Assembly: GCA_020851995.1 (NCBI GenBank)
Contig: JADZBO010000248.1
Coordinates: 1 to 34,661 of the forward strand
Direction of reading: 5' to 3'
DNA: 34,661 nucleotides
Origin: Burkholderiaceae bacterium
Lineage (GTDB): Bacteria; Pseudomonadota; Gammaproteobacteria; Burkholderiales; Burkholderiaceae_B
Shown in pieces: positions 8,474 through 17,455 of the stretch. The translations under genes and the position numbers were made by a program. The notes under the pieces were generated by a model, which saw only the letters and a program-made list of their open reading frames with translations, did not search any database and was not told where the DNA came from. Within the stretch, counting starts at the first letter, position 1. Every line of letters starts with the position of its first letter.

Positions 8474-10378
8474 TTATTTGTTGCGATCAATTCCGATGGC
8501 CGCGCCGTCCGGATTTCGGGGATCAGAGGCTCCGAGGAATACTTTTCCGTCGAACTGCACAGTTTGCGCGCGCCCCATTGTAGGCATGACCTTGACCTCG
8601 TGCCCCATCTCGCGCAGCAGGCGCAGCGTATCCGGGCTGAAGCCGCGCTCCACACGCAGCATATCCGGCTGCCACTGATGATGCAGGCGCGGCGCCGAGA
8701 CCGCTTCGGCGATGTTCATATTGAAATCGATGACGTTGACCAGGTTCTGCAGCACAGTCGTGATAATGCGTGCGCCCCCCGGCGAACCGGTCGCCAGCCA
8801 TGCCTTGCCGTCGCGCATTGCGATCACGGGCGTCATGGAGCTGAGCGGCCGTTTACCCGGCGCGACCGCGTTGGCCTCGCCACCGGTCAGCCCAAAGGCA
8901 TTGGCCACGCCCGGCTTGACTGAAAAGTCGTCCATCTCATTGTTGAGCAGGATGCCGGTTCCGCTGGCGACGATGCCGGAGCCGAAACTCAGATTGAGCG
9001 TGTACGTGGCGCTGACGACATTGCCCGCCGCATCCATGACCGAAAAATGCGTGGTCTGGTCGCTTTCGTAGGGGGTTGGGTTCCCCGCTGCGATGTCCTT
9101 GCTGGCACGTGCGCGTTTCTGATCGATTTTTGCAGCCAGCGCGTCAGCGTATTTTTTGGATGCGAGCCCACGCTGCGGCACTTTGACAAAATCCGGGTCA
9201 CCCAGATGCTGGGCCCGGTCTGCATAGGCCAGCCGGGCGGATTCAGCCATCAGATGCATTGCTTGCGCGCTACCGAAGCCAAGATCGCGCAACGGGTAGC
9301 GTTCGAGCAAATTCAGCATCTGAATCAGGTGCACACCTCCCGAGCTTGGGGGTGGCATCGACAGAATGTCGACTCCGCGGTAAGTGCCACGAACCGGCTC
9401 GCGCAGCACGGTCCGGTAATCGCGCAGATCAGCGGGAGTGAGCGGGTGGCTTCTGCCTGCCAGTTCATCGACGATTTTTTGCGCGATGTCGCCGGCATAG
9501 AACGCTTGAGCGCCATGTTGCGCAATGGCGCGCAGGGATGCGGCGAGATCCCCCTGAACCAGCAGTTCTCCCGCTTCGTAGGTACGCAACGCGCTGAGCG
9601 GGCACTCGCGCAGGGCACAGTCCGGGGTGCCTGCGGCATGTTTGAAAAAGACGGCGCGGGTGCCCGGCCAGCGCCCGAGGTGAGTGCGCTGCAGGGCGAA
9701 TTGCTCTGCCAGAAACGGACTCACGCGAAAGCCCTGTTCTGCAAGACGGATGGCCGGTGCCATGACCTTTGCGAGTGGCAGTGTGCCGTGCTGCGCCAGC
9801 GCCTGCGTCAAGCCGGCAACGCTGCCGGGCACGCCGACTGCATCACGCGATTGCGTTGATTTTCCCTTAATGACGTTGCCGGATGCGTCAAGGTACATGT
9901 CGCGGGTCGCGGATGCAGGCGCAGTTTCACGAAAATCAAGCGCAATGCTCTTGCCCGTGCGCGCATCGTGCAGCAGCATGAAGCCACCGCCGCCAAGGTT
10001 GCCAGCGTTTGGTAATACGACGGCCAGCGCGAATCCCGTGGCAACCGCGGCATCGACGGCGTTGCCGCCCGCGCGCAGCATGAGCGCGCCCGCCTCAGAC
10101 GCCAGCGCCTGTTCACTGGCAACCATCCCACCTGCCGCGATGACTGGCATGAAAATTTCGTAGGAATTGTCGTAGCGCGCGACTGCGCTGTTCACGGCGG
10201 CTGCCGCGGCAGGGGTCATCGGCGTTGGCGTCGGCGGCGATGTCTGCGCCTGGCTTGACCCGACGCTGTAGCCCGCGAGGACGACGGACAGTGCAACGGC
10301 GCACGCAAACCGCGCACCGCGCAGCCTGCGTATACTGGCGGCATTCACCGTACCACCCCTGAACGTGTCCGAGATCAT
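8474..10378 (-). CDS. ggt: Gamma-glutamyltranspeptidase, exported
   Basis: 634 residues, a little longer than E. coli GGT (580) because of an extended N-terminus. A signal peptide is likely at residues 1-45: basic RRLRGAR, a hydrophobic stretch, then AQA-like cleavage near SSQAQ. The autoprocessing Thr442 lies in QTTHFSVMD, matching E. coli Thr391; Arg150 in DFRETAP fits the glutamate-binding arginine; [12 protein letters not shown] and PLSSMTP are conserved. The enzyme hydrolyses or transfers gamma-glutamyl groups of glutathione and other gamma-glutamyl amides in the periplasm. I placed the start at ATG 10378 because AGGAG lies about 8 bases before it; codons further upstream would run into the rph start region. 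It is divergent from rph with only 47 bp between. Confidence 0.93.
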   Translation of the reverse strand: MISDTFRGGTVNAASIRRLRGARFACAVALSVVLAGYSVGSSQAQTSPPTPTPMTPAAAAAVNSAVARYDNSYEIFMPVIAAGGMVASEQALASEAGALMLRAGGNAVDAAVATGFALAVVLPNAGNLGGGGFMLLHDARTGKSIALDFRETAPASATRDMYLDASGNVIKGKSTQSRDAVGVPGSVAGLTQALAQHGTLPLAKVMAPAIRLAEQGFRVSPFLAEQFALQRTHLGRWPGTRAVFFKHAAGTPDCALRECPLSALRTYEAGELLVQGDLAASLRAIAQHGAQAFYAGDIAQKIVDELAGRSHPLTPADLRDYRTVLREPVRGTYRGVDILSMPPPSSGGVHLIQMLNLLERYPLRDLGFGSAQAMHLMAESARLAYADRAQHLGDPDFVKVPQRGLASKKYADALAAKIDQKRARASKDIAAGNPTPYESDQTTHFSVMDAAGNVVSATYTLNLSFGSGIVASGTGILLNNEMDDFSVKPGVANAFGLTGGEANAVAPGKRPLSSMTPVIAMRDGKAWLATGSPGGARIITTVLQNLVNVIDFNMNIAEAVSAPRLHHQWQPDMLRVERGFSPDTLRLLREMGHEVKVMPTMGRAQTVQFDGKVFLGASDPRNPDGAAIGIDRNK

Positions 10379-10425
10379 TGCGCAGTCTCCTTTCCACATG
10401 TTCTTCACTACGAAGAGAATCCACC

Positions 10426-11172
10426 GTGTCAAATACTAGCACCAGCCCATCCGCCGAACGTCCGTCGGGACGCGCGCCAGACATTCTGCGCCCGGTGCGT
10501 ATCCAGCGCAATTTCACCCGCTACGCTGAAGGTTCCGTGCTGATTTGCATGGGCGAAACGCAAGTCCTGTGCACCGCGAGCGTGCTCGAAAAGGTGCCCC
10601 CGTTTCTGAAGGGGCAGGGGCAGGGCTGGGTGACCGCCGAATACGGCATGCTGCCACGCTCAACGCACACGCGCAGCGATCGTGAGGCAGCGCGCGGCAA
10701 GCAGTCGGGTCGCACGCAGGAAATTCAGCGTCTGATCGGCCGCAGCCTGCGCGCCGTGATGGACATGACGCTGCTCGGCGAGCGCACCATCCAGATCGAC
10801 TGCGATGTGCTGCAAGCCGATGGCGGTACACGCTGCGCAAGCATCACGGGTGCCTGGATTGCCGTGGCCGATGCAGTCGATGGTTTGTTGCAGAAAGGAC
10901 TGATCGCTCAAATGCCGCTCAAAGACTCCGTCGCGGCGGTGTCGGTTGGCATGGTGGGGGGCAGGGCGGTGCTTGACCTCGATTATCCGGAAGATTCCGG
11001 CTGCGACGCCGACATGAATGTCGTGATGACCGGTGCCGGACGCTATGTCGAAGTGCAGGGGACGGCCGAAGGTCACACCTTTGACCGTCACGAATTGAAT
11101 GCGTTATTGACGCTGGCGGAAAAAGGCATCGGCGAACTGGTCGCACTGCAACGTGACTCACGCCAACGCTGA
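10426..11172 (+). CDS. rph: Ribonuclease PH
   Basis: 248 residues, a phosphate-dependent 3'-5' exoribonuclease that trims tRNA 3' ends. Family motifs are the N-terminal [27 protein letters not shown], the [20 protein letters not shown] segment (given here as positions roughly 89-108) and [20 protein letters not shown]. The start is a GTG at 10426, since the next in-frame Met falls inside the conserved domain. In related genomes rdgB and hemW often follow directly; here a 4.4-kb block on both strands separates them. Promoter elements must sit in the 47-bp gap to ggt or inside the ggt 5' end. Confidence 0.95.
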   Translation: MSNTSTSPSAERPSGRAPDILRPVRIQRNFTRYAEGSVLICMGETQVLCTASVLEKVPPFLKGQGQGWVTAEYGMLPRSTHTRSDREAARGKQSGRTQEIQRLIGRSLRAVMDMTLLGERTIQIDCDVLQADGGTRCASITGAWIAVADAVDGLLQKGLIAQMPLKDSVAAVSVGMVGGRAVLDLDYPEDSGCDADMNVVMTGAGRYVEVQGTAEGHTFDRHELNALLTLAEKGIGELVALQRDSRQR

Positions 11173-11201
11173 TTCAACCATGCCACCTAGCCTCAGGGAC
11201 G

Positions 11202-11951
11202 CTATACCGTGCGCCCGCCGTCGACGGGCAATTCGATCCCTGTCACAAACGCCGCCTCGTCAGAAGCCAAAAAGAGCGCGGCGTTGGCAATATCCTGCGG
11301 AACGGCCAGCCGACCGAGCGGAATCGTTGCGATGAAACGCGCGCGGTTCTCCGGGGTGTCCGGAACGCCCATGAAGTCACCCAGCATCCCCGTCACGCCC
11401 ATCACCGGGGCAATGACGTTGACCCGGATATTGTCCGGTGCCAGTTCGACGGCCAGCGACTTCGACAGCAGGTTGGCGGCACCCTTGGAGGCGTTGTACC
11501 AGGACAGGCCGGGACGCGGCCGGATGCCGGCGGTCGACCCGACATTGATGACGACGCCGGATTTCTTCGCGCGCATCAGCGGTACGACGGCGTTGATCAT
11601 GTGATAGATGGCCTTGACGTTGACATCAAAGCAGCGATCGAAGCTCGCCTCGTCCACGTTCAGGAAAGGCTGATTCTTGTGCGTGTAGCCGGCGTTGTTG
11701 ACGACGATGTCGACGGTGCCGAAGTTGTCCACTGCGGTCTTGACCGCGCGATCGATATCGTCGCGGCGGGTGACGTCACATTTGATACCGACCGCCGCCG
11801 GACCAATTCCGGCAGCGACGGCTTGCGCACCGGCCTCGTTGAGGTCGGCGACGACGACACGGGCGCCTTCGCGCGCGTAAACGCGCGCAATTTCCGCGCC
11901 AAAGCCGCTCGCAGCACCCGTCACGATGGCTACTTTATCTTTCAATCGCAT
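11202..11951 (-). CDS. Short-chain dehydrogenase/reductase (FabG-like)
   Basis: 249 residues, classical SDR. TGAASGFG is at residues 11-18, NNAG at 85-88, and the catalytic Ser139, Tyr152 and Lys156 (YNASK) are present. Asp36 after the second strand favours NAD. The C-terminus ends in the common PVDGGRTV pattern. It is the last gene of a minus-strand run after acyl-CoA dehydrogenase and MmgE/PrpD, with a 53-bp gap, and is convergent with rph. A role as a 3-hydroxyacyl-CoA or hydroxy-acid dehydrogenase in that catabolic unit is plausible but not shown by the sequence. Confidence 0.85.
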   Translation of the reverse strand: MRLKDKVAIVTGAASGFGAEIARVYAREGARVVVADLNEAGAQAVAAGIGPAAVGIKCDVTRRDDIDRAVKTAVDNFGTVDIVVNNAGYTHKNQPFLNVDEASFDRCFDVNVKAIYHMINAVVPLMRAKKSGVVINVGSTAGIRPRPGLSWYNASKGAANLLSKSLAVELAPDNIRVNVIAPVMGVTGMLGDFMGVPDTPENRARFIATIPLGRLAVPQDIANAALFLASDEAAFVTGIELPVDGGRTV

Positions 11952-12004
11952 TTTTGTGATTCTCCGTCATGTGATTCAAGTTCAGGGGTTGCATGCCAGA
12001 CAGT

Positions 12005-13393
12005 TCATGCAGGCAAAAGACGTCCCACGGTGGCCTTTGATGCAATCGCCCAGACGTTTTTGATCAGCCCCGTGACCTGCGACTCGGTCGCGGCACCGAG
12101 ATAAGTTCCCAGTCGCAGGGACTTGTCCTCGATTTCCTCGCGCGACAGCGTGTTGCCAGGATCGCCCTTGGGTTCGTCCACGCGACCGCTATAGACCTTG
12201 CCGTCGTGGGTGGTGACTGTGACTTTGCCGATCCAGCGCTGGGGATAGGCGCCATCGACCTCTTCGTCGAGTTCCATTGTGACCAGATCGCGGAATGCAG
12301 CGACCTTGCCATCCTGAAGCGCGAGATCGAAGTTAGCGAGGTCGGCCGAGTTGCGCAGCGCGATCAACGCCAGCACCGTACCCATCGAAAATTTCGACTG
12401 GTGAACGGTTTGCGGGTCGACCACCGGGCCCAGAACGTCAATCGCCCCCTGATGCACATGTGTCACCACGCGAGCGATGTCCGAAGCCTGCAAAGCATGG
12501 TCGCGCATCACGGCCTGCAGAGCATCCGCGGCCGGATGGGTGTGTCGGCACGAAGCGTGAAATTTGAAGGAAGTTTCCGCCAGCGCCCAGCGCGTCCCCA
12601 GACGATCGACGAGTTTGGCCGGGTCGGAATCGGTGGACATGCCGGCAGCCATGCCTTGCAATCCCTCCAGGATACGGCGCGCACCGGTGAAACCGTCTTC
12701 AGCGAGATAGGCTGCCGTCAGGCCCGAGGCGGCCGCATGCGCCGTATGCAGTTGTTTCGAATCGGCGGCATCGCGCAAAAATTCCCACAGGCCAGCAGCC
12801 TGGGTGCCGGCTGAGCCAATGGCGTGCAGCATCCGGTCGGGATCGAGCTTGAGCAGACGGCCCACGGCGACAGCCGCGGCGACCGTGCCAGCCGTGCCGG
12901 TTGTATGAAAAATCTTGTAATGCGAGCGGCCGAGAAATTCGCCCACGCGAATCCCGACCTCATAGCCCGCCACTGACGCGGCGATCAGTTCCTCGCCCGA
13001 CGCGCCGATCGATTGCGCAACGGCAAGCGCTGGCGGGAACACCACGGCGGCGGGGTGAAACACCGAGCCGTTGTGGACGTCATCCTGCTCAACCACGTGC
13101 GCCGAGGCGGCGTTGACCATCGCGGCAAACAACGGCGAGGTCAGGCGCCGGTTGACGTAGTCTTCCGAGTTGCCGTCGGTGGGCCCCATCGCGCGGGCGA
13201 ACTTGGCGACCGACTTGACGGCGCGGTGTGTCGAACCTGCCAGAACTGAGGCCAGGCAATCGAGCAGCAGATCCTCGCAACGGCGACGTACCGCTTCAGG
13301 AATATCCGCATACTGCAACCCGGATGCGAACCGCGCCAGTTCGGCGCTGGGGTGAAGGATCGCGGGGGCGTTAGGGGAGGGAACGGCATTCAT
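12005..13393 (-). CDS. MmgE/PrpD family protein
   Basis: 462 residues, typical for the MmgE/PrpD family, which includes 2-methylcitrate dehydratase, cis-aconitate decarboxylase and an iminodisuccinate epimerase. Recognisable features are the N-terminal helical domain with CEDLLLDCLASVLAGS, the segment AMVNAASAHVVEQDDVHNGSVFHPAAVV (residues roughly 90-120, with the conserved D-D and H), and KFHASCRHTHPAADA near residue 290. The start at ATG 13393 is chosen because GAGG precedes it at 8 bases; it lies 14 bases after the acyl-CoA dehydrogenase stop. No methylcitrate synthase or lyase lies nearby, so a propionate role is unlikely. The true substrate is unknown. Confidence 0.85.
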   Translation of the reverse strand: MNAVPSPNAPAILHPSAELARFASGLQYADIPEAVRRRCEDLLLDCLASVLAGSTHRAVKSVAKFARAMGPTDGNSEDYVNRRLTSPLFAAMVNAASAHVVEQDDVHNGSVFHPAAVVFPPALAVAQSIGASGEELIAASVAGYEVGIRVGEFLGRSHYKIFHTTGTAGTVAAAVAVGRLLKLDPDRMLHAIGSAGTQAAGLWEFLRDAADSKQLHTAHAAASGLTAAYLAEDGFTGARRILEGLQGMAAGMSTDSDPAKLVDRLGTRWALAETSFKFHASCRHTHPAADALQAVMRDHALQASDIARVVTHVHQGAIDVLGPVVDPQTVHQSKFSMGTVLALIALRNSADLANFDLALQDGKVAAFRDLVTMELDEEVDGAYPQRWIGKVTVTTHDGKVYSGRVDEPKGDPGNTLSREEIEDKSLRLGTYLGAATESQVTGLIKNVWAIASKATVGRLLPA

Positions 13394-13407
13394 GACTTCC
13401 ACCTCGC

Positions 13408-14571
13408 TTAGAAGGAACGTGGCATGCCAAGCACGTGCTCGGCCACATAGGAGAGGATGAGGTTGGTCGAGATCGGCGCGACCTGATACAGACGGGTTTC
13501 ACGGAACTTGCGTTCGACGTCGTACTCGCAGGCAAAACCAAAGCCGCCATGAAACTGCAGGCAGGCGTTGGCGGCTTCCCAGGACGCATCGGCCGCCAGC
13601 AACTTGGCCATGTTGGACTGCGTGCCGCAAGGCTGCTTGGCGTCGAAGAGACGCGCTGCCTCGTAGCGCATGAGGCTGGCCGCTTCGACGTTGATGAACG
13701 AGCGGGCGATCGGAAACTGAACCCCCTGATTCTGTGCGATCGGGCGACCGAAGACGACACGATCCTTGGTGTACTTCGTAATGCGATCCACGAACCAGTA
13801 GCCGTCGCCGATGCACTCCGCAGCAATCAGCACACGCTCGGCATTCAGGCCGTCAAGAATGTACTTGAAACCTTTGCCTTCCTCGCCGATCAGGTTTTCA
13901 ACCGGAATTTCAAGGTTGTCAAAGAACAACTCATTGGTCTCATGGTTGACCATATTGAGAATCGGCTTGACCGTCAGTCCGTGGCCGATTGCCTCATGGA
14001 GGTCGACGATGAAAATCGACATGCCCTCGGATTTTTTGGTGACTTCCTCGATCGGGGTGGTGCGTGCCAGCAGAATCATCAGGTCCGAGTGCTGCACGCG
14101 CGAGATCCACACCTTCTGGCCGTTGACAACATAGCGATCACCCTTCCTGACCGCGGTCGTCTTGATCTTGGTCGTGTCGGTGCCGGTGGTGGGCTCGGTC
14201 ACGCCCATGGACTGCAGACGCAACTCGCCTGCGGCGATTTTGGGCAGGTACTGGCGCTTTTGCTCTTCCGAACCGTGGCGCAGCAGCGTGCCCATGTTGT
14301 ACATCTGGCCGTGGCACGCCCCGGAATTGCCCCCATTGCGGTTGATTTCTTCCATGATGACCGACGCCTCGGTCAGCCCCAGGCCCGATCCGCCATATTC
14401 CTGGGGGATCAGGGCACCAAGCCAGCCAGCGTGCGTCAGCGCGTTGACGAACTCCTCGGGGTAACCCCGCGCCTCGTCGACTTTGCGGAAGTATTCGTCG
14501 GGGAATTGCGTGCACAGGTCGCGAATGGCATCGCGGATGTCCTGATAGAGGTGGTCAGCATGCGATTTCAT
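13408..14571 (-). CDS. Acyl-CoA dehydrogenase
   Basis: 387 residues, normal for short/medium-chain acyl-CoA dehydrogenases. Flavin and substrate motifs include MGVTEPTTGTD (122-132), WISRVQHSD (155-163) and FHGGFGF (340-346). At the position of the MCAD catalytic Glu376 there is Gln363 (RLYQVAP), while Glu245 in GLNAERVL sits on helix G where isovaleryl-CoA dehydrogenase keeps its base. The enzyme is therefore probably active with the alternative base and may favour branched acyl-CoA, though this is inference. It is the first gene of a minus-strand operon with PrpD and SDR, divergent from a LysR gene. Confidence 0.9.
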   Translation of the reverse strand: MKSHADHLYQDIRDAIRDLCTQFPDEYFRKVDEARGYPEEFVNALTHAGWLGALIPQEYGGSGLGLTEASVIMEEINRNGGNSGACHGQMYNMGTLLRHGSEEQKRQYLPKIAAGELRLQSMGVTEPTTGTDTTKIKTTAVRKGDRYVVNGQKVWISRVQHSDLMILLARTTPIEEVTKKSEGMSIFIVDLHEAIGHGLTVKPILNMVNHETNELFFDNLEIPVENLIGEEGKGFKYILDGLNAERVLIAAECIGDGYWFVDRITKYTKDRVVFGRPIAQNQGVQFPIARSFINVEAASLMRYEAARLFDAKQPCGTQSNMAKLLAADASWEAANACLQFHGGFGFACEYDVERKFRETRLYQVAPISTNLILSYVAEHVLGMPRSF

Positions 14572-14694
14572 GATTGTCTTATGATGGCGGTTAGAAATAC
14601 AGCCGCTAATGTGCCCCAGGCACCTCAGGTTGCCTATTGGCGATTGATTAACCCGGGGTTTCTGTATTGTTAAGTTTCACGCCCAATCCACTGA
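14572..14694. promoter_or_regulatory. Divergent control region of the acyl-CoA dehydrogenase operon and its LysR gene
   Basis: This 123-bp gap separates a LysR-type regulator from the operon it most likely controls. It holds two dyads: TTAG at 14591-14594 with CTAA at 14606-14609, and GTGCC at 14611-14615 with GGCAC at 14619-14623. An AT-rich stretch follows at 14641-14675. LysR regulators usually bind such gaps at T-N11-A dyads, but I cannot pick one site with certainty. Confidence 0.45.
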
Positions 14695-15597
14695 ATGGCC
14701 AATCATTTCGACCTGACCGATCTGCAGCTCATCGTCAATATTGGCGACGCGAGCAGCCTGACCCGGGGTGCTGAGAAATCCCATCTCTCCCTGCCGGCTG
14801 CCAGCAACCGCGTCAAAAATCTCGAAGAGCACTTCGGCACACGGCTGTTTCACCGCAATAGTCAGGGCGTGACGTTAACGCCCTCGGGAGAGGCATTTTT
14901 ACGCCACGCCAGGGTCGTGCTGCGTCAGATTGACCACCTGCGTGGCGAAATCCACGAATATTCCCTTGGCATCAAAGGGCAGATCCGCATGGTGGCCAAC
15001 ACCACCGCGATGACGGAATTCATGCCCGCTGTACTGAGCCGCTACCTGGCGTGCCATCCCGACGTGACGGTCGAATTGCGCGAACGACTGAGCTATCTGG
15101 TGGTCAAGGCCGTCTCCGACGGCTCAGCGGACATCGGCATCGTGGCCGGCCAACCCGCCTCGGCAGGGCTGCAATACCTGCCGTACCGCGCCGACCGACT
15201 GGTCCTCGTCACCCGCACCGATCACCCGCTGGCCGGACGACGCGCGGTCAATTTTGCCGATACGCTCGAATACGAATATGTCGGGCTGTCGGAATGGAGC
15301 GCGATTCACGCGTTTCTCATTCAGGCGGCCGATAACCTCGGTCATCCCTTCCGGTTCCGGGTCGAGGTGGGCAGTTTCGAGGCCGTTTGCCGCATGATCG
15401 AGGCTGGTGTCGGGATTGGCGTGATTCCGGAGCTTGCGGCGCGCCGCTACGCGCAAGGTTTGAAAATCCGCACAGTACCCCTGTCAGACGACTGGGCTGA
15501 GCGCAAACTGCACATTTGCGTGCGCGATCTCGAGCAGTTGCCGGGATTTGCGCGTGAACTGGTGAATATGTTGCTTGAAGACGTGCCGCGTCCCTGA
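14695..15597 (+). CDS. LysR-family transcriptional regulator
   Basis: 300 residues. The N-terminal winged helix-turn-helix (about residues 5-65) contains the typical SLTRGAEKSHLSLPAASNR segment, followed by a periplasmic-binding-like effector domain with IGIVAG and MIEAGVGIGVIPE motifs. It is divergent from the acyl-CoA dehydrogenase/PrpD/SDR operon and probably regulates it in response to a pathway acid or CoA ester. It is close to the CbL/YbhD-like branch in general appearance, but I cannot name the effector. Its stop at 15597 lies 25 bases before rdgB; rdgB may be read through from this gene or have its own promoter inside it. Confidence 0.88.
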   Translation: MANHFDLTDLQLIVNIGDASSLTRGAEKSHLSLPAASNRVKNLEEHFGTRLFHRNSQGVTLTPSGEAFLRHARVVLRQIDHLRGEIHEYSLGIKGQIRMVANTTAMTEFMPAVLSRYLACHPDVTVELRERLSYLVVKAVSDGSADIGIVAGQPASAGLQYLPYRADRLVLVTRTDHPLAGRRAVNFADTLEYEYVGLSEWSAIHAFLIQAADNLGHPFRFRVEVGSFEAVCRMIEAGVGIGVIPELAARRYAQGLKIRTVPLSDDWAERKLHICVRDLEQLPGFARELVNMLLEDVPRP

Positions 15598-15622
15598 TCT
15601 GCCCCCAGGAGTTTTCCCGCGT

Positions 15623-16240
15623 ATGAGCCAGCTATCGACCGTGGTGCTTGCCTCCGGCAACCCCGGCAAGTTACGTGAATTCCAGGCCTTGATGCAGCCC
15701 CTCGGGGTGCGTCTGATCGCGCAGGGCACTCTTGGAATACCCGATGCGCCTGAACCGCACCCCACATTTGTCGAGAATGCCCTGGCCAAGGCGCGCCATG
15801 CGAGCGCACACTCCGGCCTGCCCGCGCTTGCGGACGACTCAGGCCTGTGTGTGGCCGCCCTGGAAGGCGAACCCGGAATCCATTCCGCGCGCTATGCCCA
15901 GACCGAGGCAGGAGGTAAGTCCGATGAGGCCAATAATCGCAAACTGATTCGGGCGCTGCAGGGGGTGACGGACCGACGCGCCTGGTATGTTGCCTTGCTG
16001 GTGCTCGTCACCCGGCCTGACGATCCGTTGCCAGTGATCGCGCAAGGAACCTGGGACGGCACTATCGTCGATTCGCCGCGTGGCGATCATGGATTTGGCT
16101 ACGATCCGCATTTTTTCCTGCCGTCAGAAGGGCTTTGTGCCGCAGAGATGGACCCGGCGCGCAAGAACGCGATCAGCCATCGTGCAATGGCCTTGCAGAC
16201 TCTGCTTTCGCAAATGCGGACGCGCGGGCTGGTCACATAA
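15623..16240 (+). CDS. rdgB: dITP/XTP pyrophosphatase
   Basis: 205 residues, the normal length for RdgB/HAM1 proteins, which hydrolyse dITP, ITP and XTP to keep non-canonical purines out of DNA. Motifs are SGNPGKLREF (residues 11-20), TFVENALAKARHA, ADDSGLCV, EPGIHSARYA, GDHGFGYDPHF and ISHRAMAL. The ATG at 15623 follows AGGAG at 15608-15612. It overlaps the hemW start by one base (TAATG), a sign of translational coupling. In many betaproteobacteria rph-rdgB-hemW are contiguous; here rph is 4.4 kb upstream. Confidence 0.95.
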   Translation: MSQLSTVVLASGNPGKLREFQALMQPLGVRLIAQGTLGIPDAPEPHPTFVENALAKARHASAHSGLPALADDSGLCVAALEGEPGIHSARYAQTEAGGKSDEANNRKLIRALQGVTDRRAWYVALLVLVTRPDDPLPVIAQGTWDGTIVDSPRGDHGFGYDPHFFLPSEGLCAAEMDPARKNAISHRAMALQTLLSQMRTRGLVT

Positions 16241-17454
16241 TGCCCCGCGTCATCCCGATTGTCACCGACCTGCGCGCCGCGTCGCCGGCGCTATCCCCGG
16301 GTCACGCGCTGCTCGACGCATTGCCGCCGCTTTCACTGTATGTTCACGTGCCCTGGTGCGTGCGGAAGTGTCCTTATTGCGACTTTAATTCCCATCAGGC
16401 CGGGGATTCGATTCCCGAAGGCCGATACCTCGACGCGCTCGCCGCTGATCTCGAGCAGGCCTTGCCGAAAATCTGGGGGCGTCAGGTGCATACCGTGTTT
16501 ATTGGAGGTGGCACGCCGAGCCTGCTTTCCGAGAGCGCGGTCGATCGCCTGCTGGCAATGCTTCGGTCGTACCTGAATCTCTGGCCGGACGCCGAAATCA
16601 CCCTGGAGGCCAACCCGGGCACTGCCGAAGCTGACCGGTTCCTCGCGTACGCGGCAAGTGGAGTCAATCGGATCTCAATAGGTATTCAGTCGTTCAATGA
16701 CAGACACCTCGAAGCGCTCGGCCGCATTCACAATGCTCGTCAGGCGCGCGAGGCCATCGTCATGGCGCAGAAAGCGGTTTCCCGCGTCAACCTGGATTTG
16801 ATGTTCGCGCTGCCCGGGCAGACGATGGCCGAGTGTGAAGAAGACGTGCGCGCAGCGCTCGACTCCGGGACGGAGCACCTCTCGCTGTATCAACTGACCC
16901 TGGAGCCAAACACGGTTTTTGCGAAGTATCCGCCGAAGCTTCCGGACGACGATGTCGCCGCACACATGCAGGATCACGTTGAAACGCTGGTGACAAATGC
17001 CGGATTTGATCGCTATGAGGTTTCCGCCTACGCGCGTCCGGGCGCACGCGCCCGTCATAACGTCAACTATTGGGAATTTGGCGATTACCTGGGGATCGGT
17101 CCCGGGGCGCACGGCAAGTTATCGTTTCCGGATCGCATCGAGCGTGATGCGCGTGTGCGCAATCCGGAATCCTGGATGCAGGCGGCCCCGCAAAGAGACG
17201 CATCACATGTCACGGACGGGCGCATTCTGGCGCCTGAAGATCTGCCGTTTGAGTTCATGCTCAATGCGCTTCGCCTGAGGCAAGGGGTTTCCGCCTCGCT
17301 GTACACTGAACGCACCGGGCAACCTTTGGCGACACTGACCAAAGCTCTGCAACGGGCGCACGATCAAGGGCTGCTGGTCTCTGATCCGACCCGGCTGCAG
17401 GCTTCGGATCGGGGCTGGCGTTTTCTGAACGAACTTCAGGCGCTGTTCCTTTAA
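16240..17454 (+). CDS. hemW: HemW, radical SAM heme chaperone
   Basis: 404 residues. The radical SAM cluster motif C-VRK-C-PY-C uses Cys40, Cys44 and Cys47, followed by DFNSH, the HemW signature rather than the HemN one. Further motifs are FIGGGTPSLL, EANPGT, and RISIGIQSFND. HemW binds heme and is thought to deliver it to respiratory enzymes; many such genes are mis-named as coproporphyrinogen oxidase. The ATG overlaps the rdgB stop by one base. The stop codon at 17452-17454 is one base before the first predicted NtrC site of glnA, so glnA control DNA begins directly at the end of this gene. Confidence 0.93.
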   Translation: MPRVIPIVTDLRAASPALSPGHALLDALPPLSLYVHVPWCVRKCPYCDFNSHQAGDSIPEGRYLDALAADLEQALPKIWGRQVHTVFIGGGTPSLLSESAVDRLLAMLRSYLNLWPDAEITLEANPGTAEADRFLAYAASGVNRISIGIQSFNDRHLEALGRIHNARQAREAIVMAQKAVSRVNLDLMFALPGQTMAECEEDVRAALDSGTEHLSLYQLTLEPNTVFAKYPPKLPDDDVAAHMQDHVETLVTNAGFDRYEVSAYARPGARARHNVNYWEFGDYLGIGPGAHGKLSFPDRIERDARVRNPESWMQAAPQRDASHVTDGRILAPEDLPFEFMLNALRLRQGVSASLYTERTGQPLATLTKALQRAHDQGLLVSDPTRLQASDRGWRFLNELQALFL

Positions 17455-17455
17455 A

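Noticed and set aside
12005..13393. 2-methylcitrate dehydratase (prpD) of propionate catabolism
   Set aside because: Family membership is clear, but no methylcitrate synthase, lyase or PrpR is nearby, so the specific name is not justified.
13435..14673. 412-codon open frame on the plus strand
   Set aside because: It is fully antisense to the acyl-CoA dehydrogenase, which has clear family motifs. The antisense translation shows no recognisable domain and reflects the high GC content.
16240..17454. Oxygen-independent coproporphyrinogen III oxidase (HemN)
   Set aside because: The CxxxCxxCDFNSH motif and length are those of HemW, the heme chaperone, not HemN.
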